Notes under the pieces: generated by a model
The model's database searches: none
What the model was told of the DNA's origin: nothing
Seen by the model: only the letters and a program-made list of their open reading frames with translations
Position numbers and translations under genes: made by a program
Part shown: positions 25,833 to 36,794 of the stretch, piece after piece
How positions within the stretch are numbered: position 1 is the first letter of the stretch
How the letters are laid out: every line of letters starts with the position of its first letter
Source of the DNA: Jannaschia sp. CCS1
GTDB lineage: Bacteria; Pseudomonadota; Alphaproteobacteria; Rhodobacterales; Rhodobacteraceae
Assembly (NCBI RefSeq): GCF_000013565.1
Contig: NC_007802.1
Span: 1,798,001 to 1,862,000 of the forward strand
Direction of reading: 5' to 3'
Length of the DNA: 64,000 nt

Positions 25833-26993
25833 GTGCCGCACACAATCACCACCACCGATGAGCTGGCCGCCTATTGCGCCCGCGCCGCAACCCAACCTTA
25901 TGTCACGGTCGACACGGAATTCCTGCGCGAACGCACCTATTTTGCGCAGCTCTGCCTGGTGCAGGTGGCCATGCCCGGCACCGATGACACGGACGCGGTC
26001 CTGATCGATCCCCTGGCCGAAGGGCTTTCGCTGGAACCGCTTTACGAGCTGTTCCGAAACGTTAATGTCGTTAAGGTTTTTCACGCCGCGCGCCAGGATC
26101 TGGAAATTTTCTTCGTTGAAGGCGGCCTCGTGCCCACGCCCTTGTTCGATACGCAAGTGGCCGCGATGGTCTGTGGTTTCGGGGATCAGGTCGGGTACGA
26201 GACGCTGGTGCGCCGGATTGCGAAGGCCAATCTGGACAAATCCTCTCGCTTTACCGACTGGTCGCGCAGGCCGTTGTCGGATGCGCAAAAGGTCTACGCG
26301 CTGGCCGATGTGACCTATTTGCGCGAGATCTACGAGTATCTCTCGGCGGAGTTGGCGCGGACCGATCGCACCCATTGGCTGGAAGAGGAATTGGCTCAAC
26401 TAACCAATGCCGACGCCTATGTTGTTGATCCTGAGAATGCGTGGAAGCGTTTGAAGTTGCGATCCAATTCAGGGCGTGTCGTGGCGATTGCACAGCAGCT
26501 TGCGGCCTTCCGCGAAACCTATGCCCAGGAAAAGAACGTGCCCCGCAACCGGGTGCTGAAAGACGATGCACTGTTGGAGTTGGCCGGAACCAAGCCCAAG
26601 ACCGTGGCCGATCTTGGCAAGTCGCGTCTTTTGTTGCGCGATGCCCGCAAAGGCGCGATTGCCGAGGGGCTTGTGGCCGCTGTCGCGCGCGGCATGTCGG
26701 TGCCCAACAGCGAAATCCCCAAGGTGCAAGCGGGCCGCGACCGGTCCAACCTGAACCCGGCCCTGGCCGATCTGTTGCGGGTTCTGTTGAAGGCCAAGGC
26801 CGAAAACGCCGGTGTTGCGACGAAGTTGATCGCGTCCTCCAGCGATCTTGACGACATCGCGTCGGGGTTCACGGATGGGGTCTGGGCCTCAGGCTGGCGC
26901 AGTGAAGTCTTCGGCGCGGATGCGCTTCGGCTTTTGAACGGAGAGGTCGCCCTTGCGGCCAAGGGCCAGAAAGTCAAGATCGTCGAGGTTTAG
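25833..26993 (+). CDS. rnd: Ribonuclease D
   Basis: 386 residues beginning at GTG (25833). The DEDD exonuclease motifs are complete: VDTEFLRERTYF (about 23-34), FHAARQDLEIF (about 82-92) and the third motif with YALADVTYL (about 150-158). A HRDC-like helical domain follows (FRETYAQEKNVPRNRVLKDD). RNase D trims the 3' ends of tRNA precursors. It stands 91 bases after purN and may have its own promoter. Confidence 0.94.
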   Translation: MPHTITTTDELAAYCARAATQPYVTVDTEFLRERTYFAQLCLVQVAMPGTDDTDAVLIDPLAEGLSLEPLYELFRNVNVVKVFHAARQDLEIFFVEGGLVPTPLFDTQVAAMVCGFGDQVGYETLVRRIAKANLDKSSRFTDWSRRPLSDAQKVYALADVTYLREIYEYLSAELARTDRTHWLEEELAQLTNADAYVVDPENAWKRLKLRSNSGRVVAIAQQLAAFRETYAQEKNVPRNRVLKDDALLELAGTKPKTVADLGKSRLLLRDARKGAIAEGLVAAVARGMSVPNSEIPKVQAGRDRSNLNPALADLLRVLLKAKAENAGVATKLIASSSDLDDIASGFTDGVWASGWRSEVFGADALRLLNGEVALAAKGQKVKIVEV

Positions 26994-27014
26994 GCGGCGC
27001 GTGATTTCAATCGC

Positions 27015-27458
27015 TTAGCGGCGCGTGACCGTGCGGCGGTTGGATTGCGAGATCACGGTGATCGTGCGGATGCCCGCCAGTTCGGCCACCGACAGTTCCG
27101 TTCCCACGGAAATCACCTGCAGCCCTGCCGTGCCAGACCCCAGGGGCGCTTCGACGCGGAACTCGTAGACCAAAGCTGTTTCTGTCTGCTCCACCAAAAC
27201 CAGTTCGGCATCGAAATATCCCTGGATCGGCGTCACACCGGTCGCGCGCACAATCGCGCCTGAGGTTGTCTGCTCCACCGACAATTGCGTCAGGTCGGCG
27301 GCCAGGCCACGCCCGTCAACGTCAACCACGGCTGTCTGGGAGGGATCGATGCTGATCCGCTGTTCCCGGTCGCCACCGAACCAGTTGAGCGGGTTGAGCC
27401 GGCTTTCACAGGCCGCAAGCGACAGGATGGCGGTGACAAACAGGGCGGCGCGCAACAT
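27015..27458 (-). CDS. Small lipoprotein of unknown function
   Basis: 147 residues from MLRAALFVTAIL. The signal peptide ends in the lipobox LSLAAC, so Cys17 should be lipidated, followed by ESRLNPLNWFGGDREQR. The mature part is beta-rich, with TELSVAELAGIRTITVISQS near the end. No family is recognised. The frame is open six codons further (MPEGPS). It is convergent with rnd and diverges from sufE. Confidence 0.78.
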   Translation of the reverse strand: MLRAALFVTAILSLAACESRLNPLNWFGGDREQRISIDPSQTAVVDVDGRGLAADLTQLSVEQTTSGAIVRATGVTPIQGYFDAELVLVEQTETALVYEFRVEAPLGSGTAGLQVISVGTELSVAELAGIRTITVISQSNRRTVTRR

Positions 27459-27625
27459 GGATGGTCCCTCAGGCAATGACGTGGCTCTTGCGTAAACGAT
27501 CCCGCGCGGGTTGGAAAGCCGGGCCGTGCGCGTGGCTTCGGGAAGCGCGCGCCGTCGGGGCCTTTACGTGACCTTATGAACACCCTACGTCCAGCGGGAC
27601 CAGCCCGATTGAGTGGAGACCTCCC

Positions 27626-28039
27626 ATGGCCAGCGAAGCCTTTGAAGACATTGCAGAGACATTCGAATTCCTTGATGATTGGGAAGAGCGCTACCGCCAT
27701 GTGATCGAGCTTGGGAAAGCCATGGAGCCCCTGGACGACGCGGTCAAAGTGCCTGCCACCAAGGTGGACGGATGCGCATCGCAGGTGTGGATCCTGCCTC
27801 GGATCGAGGGGGACACGTTCGACTTTCAGGGCGACAGTGACGCGATCATTGTGCGCGGCCTGATCGCCGTGCTGCACGCGCTCTATGGAGGTGTGGCGGT
27901 ACGGGATGTGTTGGAGGTCGATGCGCCTGTGGAACTGGCGCGGCTGGGGCTGGACGAACATCTGTCATCGCAGCGATCCAATGGCGTGGCGGCGATGGTG
28001 GAACGGATCCGGGCGCTGGCGGCAGAGCGGGTTGCCTGA
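27626..28039 (+). CDS. sufE: SufE family cysteine desulfurase sulfur acceptor
   Basis: 137 residues. SufE takes sulfane sulfur from a cysteine desulfurase (SufS) for iron-sulfur cluster assembly. The active-site cysteine is in KVDGCASQVW (about residues 46-55), and the N-terminal DIAETFEFLDDWEERYRHVI is family-typical. GGAG is 7-10 bases before the ATG. It is not with the other suf genes, which is common for this paralogue in Rhodobacteraceae. It ends at a bidirectional terminator. Confidence 0.94.
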   Translation: MASEAFEDIAETFEFLDDWEERYRHVIELGKAMEPLDDAVKVPATKVDGCASQVWILPRIEGDTFDFQGDSDAIIVRGLIAVLHALYGGVAVRDVLEVDAPVELARLGLDEHLSSQRSNGVAAMVERIRALAAERVA

Positions 28040-28067
28040 TTGCTGACGTCTGCGGGTTTGGCGGGCC

Positions 28068-28098
28068 GGGGATGTGAGTTGTATTGGCCAAGATGAAG
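28068..28098 (+). repeat. Short interspersed repeat, copy A
   Basis: The core GAGTTGTATTGGCCAAGATG, preceded by GGGGATGT, recurs with a few changes at 39835 and, inverted, at 59871. This copy lies between sufE and its terminator. Similar short intergenic elements are scattered in Rhodobacteraceae genomes. Confidence 0.6.
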
Positions 28099-28142
28099 CA
28101 CGGAACGGTTCAGATTGCGCGTGCGGGTCGGCTAGGCAAAGG

Positions 28143-28174
28143 AAAGGCCGCCCCTTTGGTGGGAGCGGCCTTTT
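28143..28174. terminator. Bidirectional terminator between sufE and gltA
   Basis: AAAGGCCGC (28143-28151) pairs with GCGGCCTTT (28165-28173) around a 13-base loop. T runs follow on both strands, so it can end sufE (plus) and gltA (minus) transcripts. Confidence 0.88.
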
Positions 28175-28194
28175 GTGCGTCCGGGGCGGTGGCG

Positions 28195-29487
28195 TCAGCG
28201 GTCTTTGATGTCCACGTAATCGCGCGCCGTCTCGCCAGTATAAAGCTGGCGGGGGCGGCCAATTTTCAGGGCTGGGTCGCCAAGCTGTTCTTTCCATTGG
28301 GAAATCCAGCCCACGGTGCGCGACAGCGCGAAGATGGGTGTGAACATTGACGTCGGAAAGCCCATCGCCTCTAGAATAATGCCGGAGTAGAAATCGACGT
28401 TGGGGAACAGCTTCTTCTCGGAGAAGTAGGGATCAGCCAGCGCCTGTTTTTCCAGCTCCATCGCGACCTGCAGAAGCGGATTGTCCTCAACCCCAAGCAA
28501 CTCCAGCACTTCGTCGGCGGATTGTTTCATCACCGTCGCACGGGGATCGAAGTTCTTGTAGACCCGGTGGCCAAAGCCCATCAGGCGGTAGCTGTCGTTC
28601 TTGTCCTTGGCCCGCGCGATAAACTCTGGAATGCGGTCAACCGTGCCGATTTCCTTCAGCATCTCCAGACAGGCCTGGTTCGCGCCGCCATGGGCCGGAC
28701 CCCAGAGGCAGGCAATCCCGGCGGCGATGCAGGCGAAGGGATTGGCGCCGGAGGATGAGGCCAAACGCACGGTCGACGTGGACGCGTTTTGTTCGTGATC
28801 CGCATGGAGCGTGAAGATGCGGTCCATCGCCTTCTCAAGGATCGGGTCGACCACGTATTCCTCCGCCGGAACCGCAAAGCACATGCGCAGGAAGTTGGCC
28901 GCGTAGCTCATGTCATTGCGCGGATACACGAAGGGCTGGCCGATGGTGTATTTATAGGCCCAGGCCGCAATCGTCGGCATCTTGGCGATCAGGCGGTGCG
29001 AGGCGACCTCGCGCTGATGCTCATCATGGATATCGGTGCTGTCGTGATAGAACGCAGACATTGCGCCCACGACGCCGACCATGACCGCCATGGGATGGGC
29101 GTCCCGGCGGAAACCCCGGAAGAAGTTAGCCATCTGCTCGTGCAGCATGGTGTGGTGGGTAATGGTCGTCTCGAACTTGTCGTATTCCGCGCGCGAGGGC
29201 AGATAGCCATAAAGCAGCAGGAAGCAGACTTCGATGTAGTTGGACTGGCTTGCCAGTTGGTCGATGGGGTAGCCGCGATGCAGCAACTCGCCCTTGTCAC
29301 CATCAATGAACGTGATCGACGATTCGCACGCCGAGGTGGAGGTGAAGCCCGGGTCATGGGTGAACACACCGGCCTGCCCATAGAGCTTGCCGATGTCGAC
29401 GACGTCGGGGCCTGCGGTGGGCGAATGAATGGGCAGATCGACGGTCTGTCCGTCAACGGTCAAAGTGGCGGTTCTGGTGTCGGCCAT
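28195..29487 (-). CDS. gltA: Citrate synthase
   Basis: 430 residues, the large type of Gram-negative bacteria. It condenses acetyl-CoA and oxaloacetate to citrate. The catalytic histidine region [15 protein letters not shown] and the downstream [14 protein letters not shown] are complete, and the N-terminus carries the extra beta-domain ([20 protein letters not shown]). The 29488-29574 gap to gltX contains a GGGGG-AAG-CCCCC hairpin without a T run, so gltA may be partly read from gltX. Confidence 0.97.
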   Translation of the reverse strand: MADTRTATLTVDGQTVDLPIHSPTAGPDVVDIGKLYGQAGVFTHDPGFTSTSACESSITFIDGDKGELLHRGYPIDQLASQSNYIEVCFLLLYGYLPSRAEYDKFETTITHHTMLHEQMANFFRGFRRDAHPMAVMVGVVGAMSAFYHDSTDIHDEHQREVASHRLIAKMPTIAAWAYKYTIGQPFVYPRNDMSYAANFLRMCFAVPAEEYVVDPILEKAMDRIFTLHADHEQNASTSTVRLASSSGANPFACIAAGIACLWGPAHGGANQACLEMLKEIGTVDRIPEFIARAKDKNDSYRLMGFGHRVYKNFDPRATVMKQSADEVLELLGVEDNPLLQVAMELEKQALADPYFSEKKLFPNVDFYSGIILEAMGFPTSMFTPIFALSRTVGWISQWKEQLGDPALKIGRPRQLYTGETARDYVDIKDR

Positions 29488-29574
29488 GGTCGTCCCTTCG
29501 TGAGGCGCGCGCGGCGGGATGCCGGCGGAAATGTGGGGGAGGGGGAAGCCCCCTCAGGTGCTGCCCCCCAGCTG

Positions 29575-30987
29575 TCAGGTGAGGGAGGCGGCCTCATCAA
29601 GGCGGGCGAGTGTTTCGTCCCGGCCGATGACAAGCATCATGTCAAACACGCTTGGGCTCACGGATCGCCCGGAGAGGGCCGCGCGCAGCGGTCCGGCCAG
29701 TTTGCCGAATTTCAACCCATGGGAGTCTGCCGCGGCGTTCAGAACGCCCTCTAGCGTGTCTCGGGTCCACCTAGCATTCTGCAACTGCGCGGTCAATTCC
29801 CGCAGTATACTACGGGATACCGGATCGAGCATGGTCACGGACTTTTCATCATAGTCGAACGGGCGATTTTCCAACACAAACCGCCCCTTATCCAACAAGT
29901 CCGGCAAGGACTTCGCGCGATCCTTGAGGCAATACATCGCACGGGTCAGCCCGTCATGCTGCGCCTGCGAAAGGGCGGGCGCACCGGTCAGCGCCAGATA
30001 GCCTTCGATCTGTGCCACCAGATCCGCGTCGTCTGTCCGGGCGATGTGCCAGCCCGTAACATTGGCCAGTTTCTTCATGTCCAGCCGCGAGGGCGATTTG
30101 CCGATTCCGTCGAGATCAAACCAGTCGCGGGCCTGTTCGTCGGTAAACAGCTCTTCATCCCCGTGGGACCAGCCAAGCCGCGTCAGGTAGTTGCGCATCG
30201 CCGCCGCGGGGATGCCCATCTCGGCATATTCCATCACGCCCGTGGCCCCGTGGCGCTTGGACAGCTTCTTGCCGTCATCGCCATGGATCAGCGGGATGTG
30301 GGACCAAACCGGCTCGGCCCATCCCATCGCGGCGTAGATCTGGATCTGGCGCGCGGCGTTGTTGAGGTGGTCATCGCCCCGGACCACATGGGTCACGCCC
30401 ATGTCGTGATCATCGACAACGACCGCGTGCATATAGGTCGGCGTCCCGTCGGACCGCAGCAGGATCATGTCGTCCAACGTCGCGTTCTGGATCGTCACGT
30501 CGCTCTGCACACGGTCGCGGATCACGGTCGTGCCGTCGCGCGGGGCTTTGAGGCGGATCACGTATGGTGCGTCCGGGTGGTCGCTCGCTTCGCGCCATGG
30601 CGACAGGAATAGGGTGGAGCGTCCGTCTGCCTTGGCCGCGTCCCGGAACGCCGCGATCTCGTCCTGGGTGGAGAAACACTTGTAGGCATGGCCCTCTGCC
30701 AGCATCTGCTCCGCCACCTCCCGGTGCCGATCCGCGCGGGCGAACTGGCTCACGGCCTCGCCATCGTAGTCCAGGCCAAGCCACGCCATGCCGTCCAGAA
30801 TGGCCTGCGTCGCTTCGGGGGTGGAGCGCTCTCGGTCCGTATCCTCAATCCGCAGCACGAATTTACCGCCATGCTTGCGGGCAAATAACCAGTTGAACAG
30901 GCCCGTGCGCGCGGTGCCGATATGCATGGTTCCAGTGGGTGAGGGCGCGATGCGGGTGACGACTGGGCTTGCGGCGTCTGAACTCAT
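29575..30987 (-). CDS. gltX: Glutamate-tRNA ligase
   Basis: 470 residues from [10 protein letters not shown]. It is a class I synthetase with HIGH-type motif [15 protein letters not shown] (about 14-28) and KMSKS-type motif KKLSKRHG (about 240-247); both are intact. The ATG at 30996 (MSRM) is three codons upstream, but AAAGG is then immediately adjacent to it. The ATG at 30987 has AGGA 9 bases away and is preferred. Alphaproteobacteria often carry two gltX copies, and I cannot tell which one this is. Confidence 0.95.
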   Translation of the reverse strand: MSSDAASPVVTRIAPSPTGTMHIGTARTGLFNWLFARKHGGKFVLRIEDTDRERSTPEATQAILDGMAWLGLDYDGEAVSQFARADRHREVAEQMLAEGHAYKCFSTQDEIAAFRDAAKADGRSTLFLSPWREASDHPDAPYVIRLKAPRDGTTVIRDRVQSDVTIQNATLDDMILLRSDGTPTYMHAVVVDDHDMGVTHVVRGDDHLNNAARQIQIYAAMGWAEPVWSHIPLIHGDDGKKLSKRHGATGVMEYAEMGIPAAAMRNYLTRLGWSHGDEELFTDEQARDWFDLDGIGKSPSRLDMKKLANVTGWHIARTDDADLVAQIEGYLALTGAPALSQAQHDGLTRAMYCLKDRAKSLPDLLDKGRFVLENRPFDYDEKSVTMLDPVSRSILRELTAQLQNARWTRDTLEGVLNAAADSHGLKFGKLAGPLRAALSGRSVSPSVFDMMLVIGRDETLARLDEAASLT

Positions 30988-31114
30988 GCGGGACATCCTT
31001 TACAGCGCCTTGCCAAACGACTGGCGCGTTAACCTTTTGGAAACCATGATCTGGCATCTTCAAGGCTAGGTATCTTGGGCAAGGGACCCGAGCAAGGCCC
31101 GGCGCTCAGTTGCG

Positions 31115-33253
31115 TTGGGGAAGGCGGATGATTTGATCTTACGCGCGGCCAATGCGGTCCAGCAGGGGCAACGGGGCGCGTTGATGCCCTGGACCGCCGT
31201 GGCGTTGGGCTGCGGCGTTGGCCTTTACTTTTCCCTATCGGTGGAACCCGGCGTCCTCGCCTATGGCGCAGCGATCGGGGTGGCCATCCTCGCGGCGGCA
31301 ATCGGATTTTGGCGGCGGGAGGTGCTTGGCCCCCTCGGCCTGGCGGTGGTCCTGGTCGCGGTCGGCTTCTGCCTTGCGGGCCTGCGCGCCCATTCGGTGG
31401 CAGGACCGGTCATCGATTTCCGCTATTATGGCGCGATTGAAGGCCGGATCGTTGGTATCGACCGGTCGTCCTCCGATGCCGTGCGCCTGACACTGGATCA
31501 GGTGCGTCTGGATGACGTGCGAAATACGCCCCTGCGCGTGCGCATCGCGCTGCACGGAGATCAGGGCTTCATGGACCCGCAGCCGGGCGCGATTATCTTC
31601 ACCACGGGCCATCTGTCGCCCCCCGGCGGCGCGGCGGAGCCCGGAGGGTTCGATTTCCAGCGCCATGCGTGGTTCCAGTCAATCGGCGGCGTGGGCTACA
31701 CCCGCACGCCGGTGTTGTTGCTGGAGCCGCCCGCCGATGGGGTGGCCCCGCTGTTTACCCTGCGCATGCGCATGTCAGCTGCCGTCCAGGCGCAGATCCC
31801 CGGCCAGCCCGGGGCTTTTGCTGCAGCAGTCCTGACCGGCGACCGCTCCGGCCTGTCGCAAGGCTCCACCCAGGATATGCGGGACAGCAACATCGCGCAT
31901 TTGCTGGCAATCTCGGGCCTGCATATGGGGCTTCTGACCGGCTTCGTCTACGCCGCCCTGCGCACAGCTCTCGCGCTGATCCCCGCCATCGCGCTGCGCT
32001 ACCCGATCCGCAAATGGGCGGCTGTGGCGGCGCTGGTCTCCGGCGCGTTCTATCTGGCGCTGTCGGGCGGCAATGTTGCGACAGAGCGCGCCTTCATCCA
32101 GGTCGCGGTGATGTTCACCGCCGTCCTGCTGGACCGCCGCGCCATCACGCTCCGCTCCGTCGCCATCGCCGCGATCATCGTGTTGTTGCACCGGCCCGAG
32201 ACGTTGATGTCCCCCGGCTTCCAGATGTCCTTCGCCGCCACCACGGCGCTTGTAGCCGCGTTCACCGGGCTGCAAGGGGCCGAATGGATGCGCAACTGGC
32301 CCAAATGGGTGAAGGGCGCCTGGGCTTTGCTGACCTCTTCGGTGATTGCGGGGGCCGCCACTGCGCCCTTCGCCGCCGCCCATTTCAACCGGCTGGCGGT
32401 TTACGGGCTGATCGCCAACCTTCTGACCGTCCCTGCCATGGGCTCGGTTGTCATCCCCTTTGCCGTCCTGGCGCTGATGCTGGCCCCCTTTGGCCTGTCA
32501 TGGGTGGCCTTCTGGATCATGGAACTGGCGTTGGAATGGATCCTTGCGGTGGCGGCCCGTGTGGCCGATATCCCCGGCGCGGTGCGCATGGTGGCCAGTC
32601 CGCCGCATCTGGTTCTTCCGTTGATCGGCGTGGGTGGCATTGCCCTGTGCATCTGGTCGGGGCGGGGGCGATGGATCGCGCTGACGCCCATGGCTGCGGG
32701 CCTGATCCTGTGGCAATGGGCCGAGCGTCCGATGTTGCTGATATCCGAGCCCGGTGGCCTCGTGGGCCTGACAACGGACCAGGGCCGCGCCCTCAGCCGG
32801 CCCCGGGGCGATGGCTTCGTGGCGGGCATCTGGCTGGAGAATGATGGCGACCTGATCACCCAGGAGGACGCCGCCGCGCGCCCCGCCTGGGCAGATGCAG
32901 ACCCCGGGCGCACAACGCAGCTTGGCGAGGTGACGCTTTGGCACGGCACGGGCCGCGCGGCCTCCCGCGTGGTGGATGCGGCCTGCGCGCGACACGACAT
33001 TGTCGTCACCAACCTCGCGCCGGAAGATCCAAGCGCGACCCTTACCCAGGCCGAACGCGACACGCGCGCCCGGCTGACGGCACCTCCCCCCGCCACCGGT
33101 GCGGCCAATGCTGCGACCGCCACGCCCTGCCTGCTGCTGACCCCGCGCGTCCTGTCGGCCACCGGCTCCATCGCGCTCTCCGCCCAGGACGGCGCGCTCC
33201 AGATCGACACTGCGCGCGCCCATCAAGGCACCCGTCTGTGGTCCCGCGACTAA
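31115..33253 (+). CDS. ComEC/Rec2-like membrane protein
   Basis: 712 residues from a TTG start (MGKADDLILR). It has two N-terminal hydrophobic stretches, a DUF4131-type soluble part (residues ~100-230), and a competence domain with many membrane segments, containing LLAISGLHMGLLTGF (about 265-279) and LALSGGNVATERAFIQV (about 312-328). ComEC forms the inner-membrane DNA channel in natural transformation. The C-terminal part (VGLTTDQGRALSRPRGDGF) follows the usual position of a metallo-beta-lactamase domain, but I see no HxHxDH motif. The start is uncertain because TTG codons at 31115 and 31133 both fit. Confidence 0.85.
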   Translation: MGKADDLILRAANAVQQGQRGALMPWTAVALGCGVGLYFSLSVEPGVLAYGAAIGVAILAAAIGFWRREVLGPLGLAVVLVAVGFCLAGLRAHSVAGPVIDFRYYGAIEGRIVGIDRSSSDAVRLTLDQVRLDDVRNTPLRVRIALHGDQGFMDPQPGAIIFTTGHLSPPGGAAEPGGFDFQRHAWFQSIGGVGYTRTPVLLLEPPADGVAPLFTLRMRMSAAVQAQIPGQPGAFAAAVLTGDRSGLSQGSTQDMRDSNIAHLLAISGLHMGLLTGFVYAALRTALALIPAIALRYPIRKWAAVAALVSGAFYLALSGGNVATERAFIQVAVMFTAVLLDRRAITLRSVAIAAIIVLLHRPETLMSPGFQMSFAATTALVAAFTGLQGAEWMRNWPKWVKGAWALLTSSVIAGAATAPFAAAHFNRLAVYGLIANLLTVPAMGSVVIPFAVLALMLAPFGLSWVAFWIMELALEWILAVAARVADIPGAVRMVASPPHLVLPLIGVGGIALCIWSGRGRWIALTPMAAGLILWQWAERPMLLISEPGGLVGLTTDQGRALSRPRGDGFVAGIWLENDGDLITQEDAAARPAWADADPGRTTQLGEVTLWHGTGRAASRVVDAACARHDIVVTNLAPEDPSATLTQAERDTRARLTAPPPATGAANAATATPCLLLTPRVLSATGSIALSAQDGALQIDTARAHQGTRLWSRD

Positions 33254-33379
33254 GCTCCCTCTTCCTCACGCCCCCACCACCTTATTCGCGCCACCCCTCA
33301 ATTCCCCGTTCTTCAAATATCCCCGCCGGAGGCATCGCACCCCCTCGACCCGCGCTGTCGCCCGCCTATCTGGCTCTCC

Positions 33380-33520
33380 ATGGCCAAAATGCGCAAGAAA
33401 TCCGACCTGCCTACCAAGACCTGCGCCAATTGCGGGCTGCCATTCACCTGGCGCAAGAAGTGGGCGAAGGTCTGGGACGAGGTCCGTTATTGCTCGGACC
33501 GGTGCCGCCGCGCGAAGTGA
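33380..33520 (+). CDS. DUF2256 zinc-ribbon small protein
   Basis: 46 residues: [20 protein letters not shown], then [20 protein letters not shown] and RCRRAK. The four cysteines in CANCG and CSDRC should bind zinc. This matches DUF2256, a family often encoded beside cryptochrome/photolyase genes. A photolyase gene starts at 63653, but it is 30 kb away. It lies between the comEC-like gene and glcB. Confidence 0.85.
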   Translation: MAKMRKKSDLPTKTCANCGLPFTWRKKWAKVWDEVRYCSDRCRRAK

Positions 33521-33611
33521 TCGGCGCGGGGATCGCTTGCCCCGTTCCCACCCATCGCCTAGACCGCCAAGTTGACAAGATGGGCAATGGGACAAGACGG
33601 GAGAACAGCCA

Positions 33612-35750
33612 ATGACGTCACGGGTCGAGAAATGCGGTTTGCAGGTGGCACCAGAGTTGGCCGATTTCCTTGAGGCGCAGGCGCTGCCTGGCAGCGGTGT
33701 CGCGGCCCAGACCTTCTGGCAAGGCTTCTCGGACCTGGCCCACGATCTGGCCCCAAAGAACGCGGCCCTGTTGGCGCGGCGCGATGACCTGCAATCGCAG
33801 ATCGATCAATGGCACATTGCCCACCGCGACACTGCCCATGACGCGGATGCCTACCACGCGTTCCTCAGCGAGATCGGTTATCTTGTGCCCGAGGGGGAGG
33901 GGTTCGAAATCGACACCTCCAACATTGACCCGGAAATTGCCACGGTCGCAGGCCCGCAATTGGTCGTGCCCATCACCAACGCGCGCTTTGCCCTGAACGC
34001 AGCCAATGCCCGCTGGGGCAGCCTCTACGACGCCTTCTATGGCACCGATGCCATGGGGTCCCGTCCCACCAAGGGCGGCTATGACCGGGGGCGGGGGGCG
34101 CGTGTCGTGGCCCGCGCGCGGGTGTTTCTGGACGAGGCGTTCCCGATTGTCGGCACCTCCCACGCCGATGTGCGCCGCTACCACATCGAAAAGGGCGCGC
34201 TGCTGGTGGATGACAAGCCCCTGGCCGATCCGTCGCAATTCGCAGGCTACCGGGGCCGCGCGAAAGCCCCCGATGGGGTGCTTCTGGTCAATAACGGCCT
34301 TCATGTGGAGCTGGTCTTTGACCGCGCCCACACCATCGGCGCGCGGGATCAGGCGGGGCTGGCGGACGTTCGGATGGAAAGTGCGGTCTCTGCGATCATG
34401 GATTGCGAGGACAGCGTCGCCTGCGTCGATGCCGAGGATAAGGTTCTGGCCTATGCCAACTGGCTCGGCCTGATGAAGGGTAACTTGTCCGAGACGTTCG
34501 AGAAGGGCGGGGCACAAATCACCCGCGCCCTGGCCCCGGACCTTCAGTTCACCGCGCCCGATGGCAGCGACAAGATCGTGAAGGGCCGCGCGCTGACGCT
34601 GGTGCGCAATGTGGGCCACTTGATGACCAACCCCGCCGTGCTCCTGCGCGATGGCGCGGAGATTTATGAAGGCCTGATGGACGCGATGATCACCACGCTC
34701 ATCGCGATGCATGATTTGGTGCGGGATGGCGGCAATTCCGTTGCGGGCTCAGTCTACGTCGTTAAACCCAAGATGCATGGCCCCGACGAAGTCGCCTTCA
34801 CCAACGAGATCTTCACCCGGGTCGAGGCGGCCCTCGGCCTGCCGGACTACACGGTCAAGATTGGTATCATGGATGAGGAACGGCGCACGTCGGTGAACCT
34901 CAAGGAGTGTATCCGGGCCGCCAAGCACCGGGTCGCGTTCATCAATACCGGCTTTCTCGACCGCACCGGTGACGAGATCCATACGTCCATGGAAGCCGGG
35001 CCGTTCTCCCGCAAGGACTTCATCAAGCGCAAGGGCTGGATCACGGCCTATGAAAACCAGAACGTCGATATCGGGCTGGAATGCGGCTTGCGAGGCCGGG
35101 CACAGATCGGCAAGGGGATGTGGGCCAAACCGGACGCCATGGCCGAGATGCTGGAGCAGAAGATTGAACATCCCCGCGCGGGTGCCAATTGCGCCTGGGT
35201 GCCATCGCCCACGGCGGCCACGCTGCACGCGCTGCATTACCACAAGGTGAACGTGGCCGATGTGCAGGCGCGTCTGCAAGCGGGGGGCAAGCGCGCCTAT
35301 GTCACCGCGCTGCTGGATATTCCGCTGGCCGCCTATCGCCGCTGGACCCGGGAGCAGGTGATCCGCGAGGTGGAAAACAACGCGCAGGGGATCCTGGGCT
35401 ATGTCGTGCGGTGGATCGATCAGGGCGTGGGATGCTCCAAAGTGCCGGATATCAACGGGGTGGAGTTGATGGAGGACCGCGCAACCTGCCGGATCTCGGC
35501 GCAACATATCGCCAACTGGCTGCACCATAACGTCCTGACCGAGGCGGATGTGGGCGAGGTCTTCCGCCGCATGGCCGTGGTGGTGGATGCGCAAAACGCC
35601 GGCGATCCGCTGTATCGGCCCATGGCGCCGGGCTTCAACGGGATCGCCTATGCGGCGGCGTTGGACCTTGTTTTGAAGGGCCGGGCGCAGCCATCGGGTT
35701 ACACCGAGCCCGTTCTTCACGCGCGCCGGTTGGAGTGGAAGGCGGGCTAA
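33612..35750 (+). CDS. glcB: Malate synthase G
   Basis: 712 residues, the expected length of the G isoform. It condenses glyoxylate and acetyl-CoA to malate in the glyoxylate pathway. The N-terminal domain starts [22 protein letters not shown]. Mg-binding acidic residues lie in the barrel segments [16 protein letters not shown] and around [11 protein letters not shown]. The catalytic base is the aspartate in [18 protein letters not shown]. No isocitrate lyase is nearby. The start at 33612 (MTSRVEK) has AGAACAG just upstream, so the ribosome site is modest. Confidence 0.97.
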   Translation: MTSRVEKCGLQVAPELADFLEAQALPGSGVAAQTFWQGFSDLAHDLAPKNAALLARRDDLQSQIDQWHIAHRDTAHDADAYHAFLSEIGYLVPEGEGFEIDTSNIDPEIATVAGPQLVVPITNARFALNAANARWGSLYDAFYGTDAMGSRPTKGGYDRGRGARVVARARVFLDEAFPIVGTSHADVRRYHIEKGALLVDDKPLADPSQFAGYRGRAKAPDGVLLVNNGLHVELVFDRAHTIGARDQAGLADVRMESAVSAIMDCEDSVACVDAEDKVLAYANWLGLMKGNLSETFEKGGAQITRALAPDLQFTAPDGSDKIVKGRALTLVRNVGHLMTNPAVLLRDGAEIYEGLMDAMITTLIAMHDLVRDGGNSVAGSVYVVKPKMHGPDEVAFTNEIFTRVEAALGLPDYTVKIGIMDEERRTSVNLKECIRAAKHRVAFINTGFLDRTGDEIHTSMEAGPFSRKDFIKRKGWITAYENQNVDIGLECGLRGRAQIGKGMWAKPDAMAEMLEQKIEHPRAGANCAWVPSPTAATLHALHYHKVNVADVQARLQAGGKRAYVTALLDIPLAAYRRWTREQVIREVENNAQGILGYVVRWIDQGVGCSKVPDINGVELMEDRATCRISAQHIANWLHHNVLTEADVGEVFRRMAVVVDAQNAGDPLYRPMAPGFNGIAYAAALDLVLKGRAQPSGYTEPVLHARRLEWKAG

Positions 35751-35883
35751 GGGCGCGGGTACAGTTGCAACACGCCGTCAGACCTGTACGGGCCAAGATC
35801 AAGCGGGGAGCGTTATTTGATGTGGGTCAACGACGGACCCGTGCGCCCATGGCAGGCTCCCTTCAGCGAACGGAGGATTGCCC

Positions 35884-36777
35884 ATGGACATAAACGCAAC
35901 CGATCACACGGCCGCAGCCGCCCCTGAGGATCGCTCGGCCGAGATCATCGGATTCGAGACGGGAGAATATCCCTATCCCACGAAGCTCAAACGCACGATC
36001 TACGAGGCCGAAAAGGCGGCGCTGCAGGTGGAGCTTTTGAAAGCGCAGCATTGGGTGCAGGAAACTGGCCAGAAAATCGTCATGCTGTTTGAGGGACGCG
36101 ATGCGGCGGGCAAGGGCGGCACGATCAAGCGCTTCACCGAACATCTCAACCCCCGCGCCGCGCGGGTTGTGGCGTTGAACAAACCCACCGATGAAGAACG
36201 CGGCCAGTGGTATTTCCAGCGCTATATCAAGCATTTGCCCACGACCGGGGAGATCGTCCTTTACGACCGCTCCTGGTACAACCGCGCGGGCGTGGAGCGG
36301 GTGATGGGCTTTTGCGAGCCCAACGAATACCTCGAATTCATGCGCCAGACGCCGGAGTTTGAGCGCATGATGGCGCGCTCGGGCATTCGAATGTTCAAAT
36401 ACTGGTTCTCGGTCACCCAGGACGAACAGCGCGCGCGCTTCGCCTCGCGGGAGACCGATCCCCTCAAGCGCTGGAAGCTGTCGCCGATTGACCGGGCCAG
36501 CATCGACCGCTGGGATGATTATACCGAAGCGAAGGAGGCGATGTTCTTCTACACCGACACCGCCGATGCGCCCTGGACGGTGATCCGGTCCAACGACAAG
36601 AAGCGCGCCCGGCTCAACTGCATGCGCCACTTCCTGTCGCAGCTGGATTATCCCGACAAGGACCCGGATGTCGCCACGCCGGTGGACCCCAAGATCGTGC
36701 TGCACGCAACGCCCGTGGTCCAGAACGCTGACCACATCCTGGCGTCCTCGCTTCACCCCGATAGCCGCAAGCGCTGA
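35884..36777 (+). CDS. ppk2: Polyphosphate kinase 2
   Basis: 297 residues. PPK2 enzymes use polyphosphate to phosphorylate nucleoside mono- or diphosphates. The Walker A motif is FEGRDAAGKGGTIKRF and Walker B is YDRSWYNRAGVERVMGF; both are complete, with the lid arginines in between (PRAARVVALNKPTDEE). GGAGG at 35872-35876 is 7 bases before the ATG at 35884; an in-frame TTG at 35878 is less likely. The small YdcH-like gene follows after 17 bases. Confidence 0.95.
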   Translation: MDINATDHTAAAAPEDRSAEIIGFETGEYPYPTKLKRTIYEAEKAALQVELLKAQHWVQETGQKIVMLFEGRDAAGKGGTIKRFTEHLNPRAARVVALNKPTDEERGQWYFQRYIKHLPTTGEIVLYDRSWYNRAGVERVMGFCEPNEYLEFMRQTPEFERMMARSGIRMFKYWFSVTQDEQRARFASRETDPLKRWKLSPIDRASIDRWDDYTEAKEAMFFYTDTADAPWTVIRSNDKKRARLNCMRHFLSQLDYPDKDPDVATPVDPKIVLHATPVVQNADHILASSLHPDSRKR

Positions 36778-36794
36778 AAAGACAGGAGACACAT

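Noticed and set aside
29537-29556. GGGGG-AAG-CCCCC hairpin as the gltX terminator
   Set aside because: No T run follows, and the neighbouring gene reads in the same direction.
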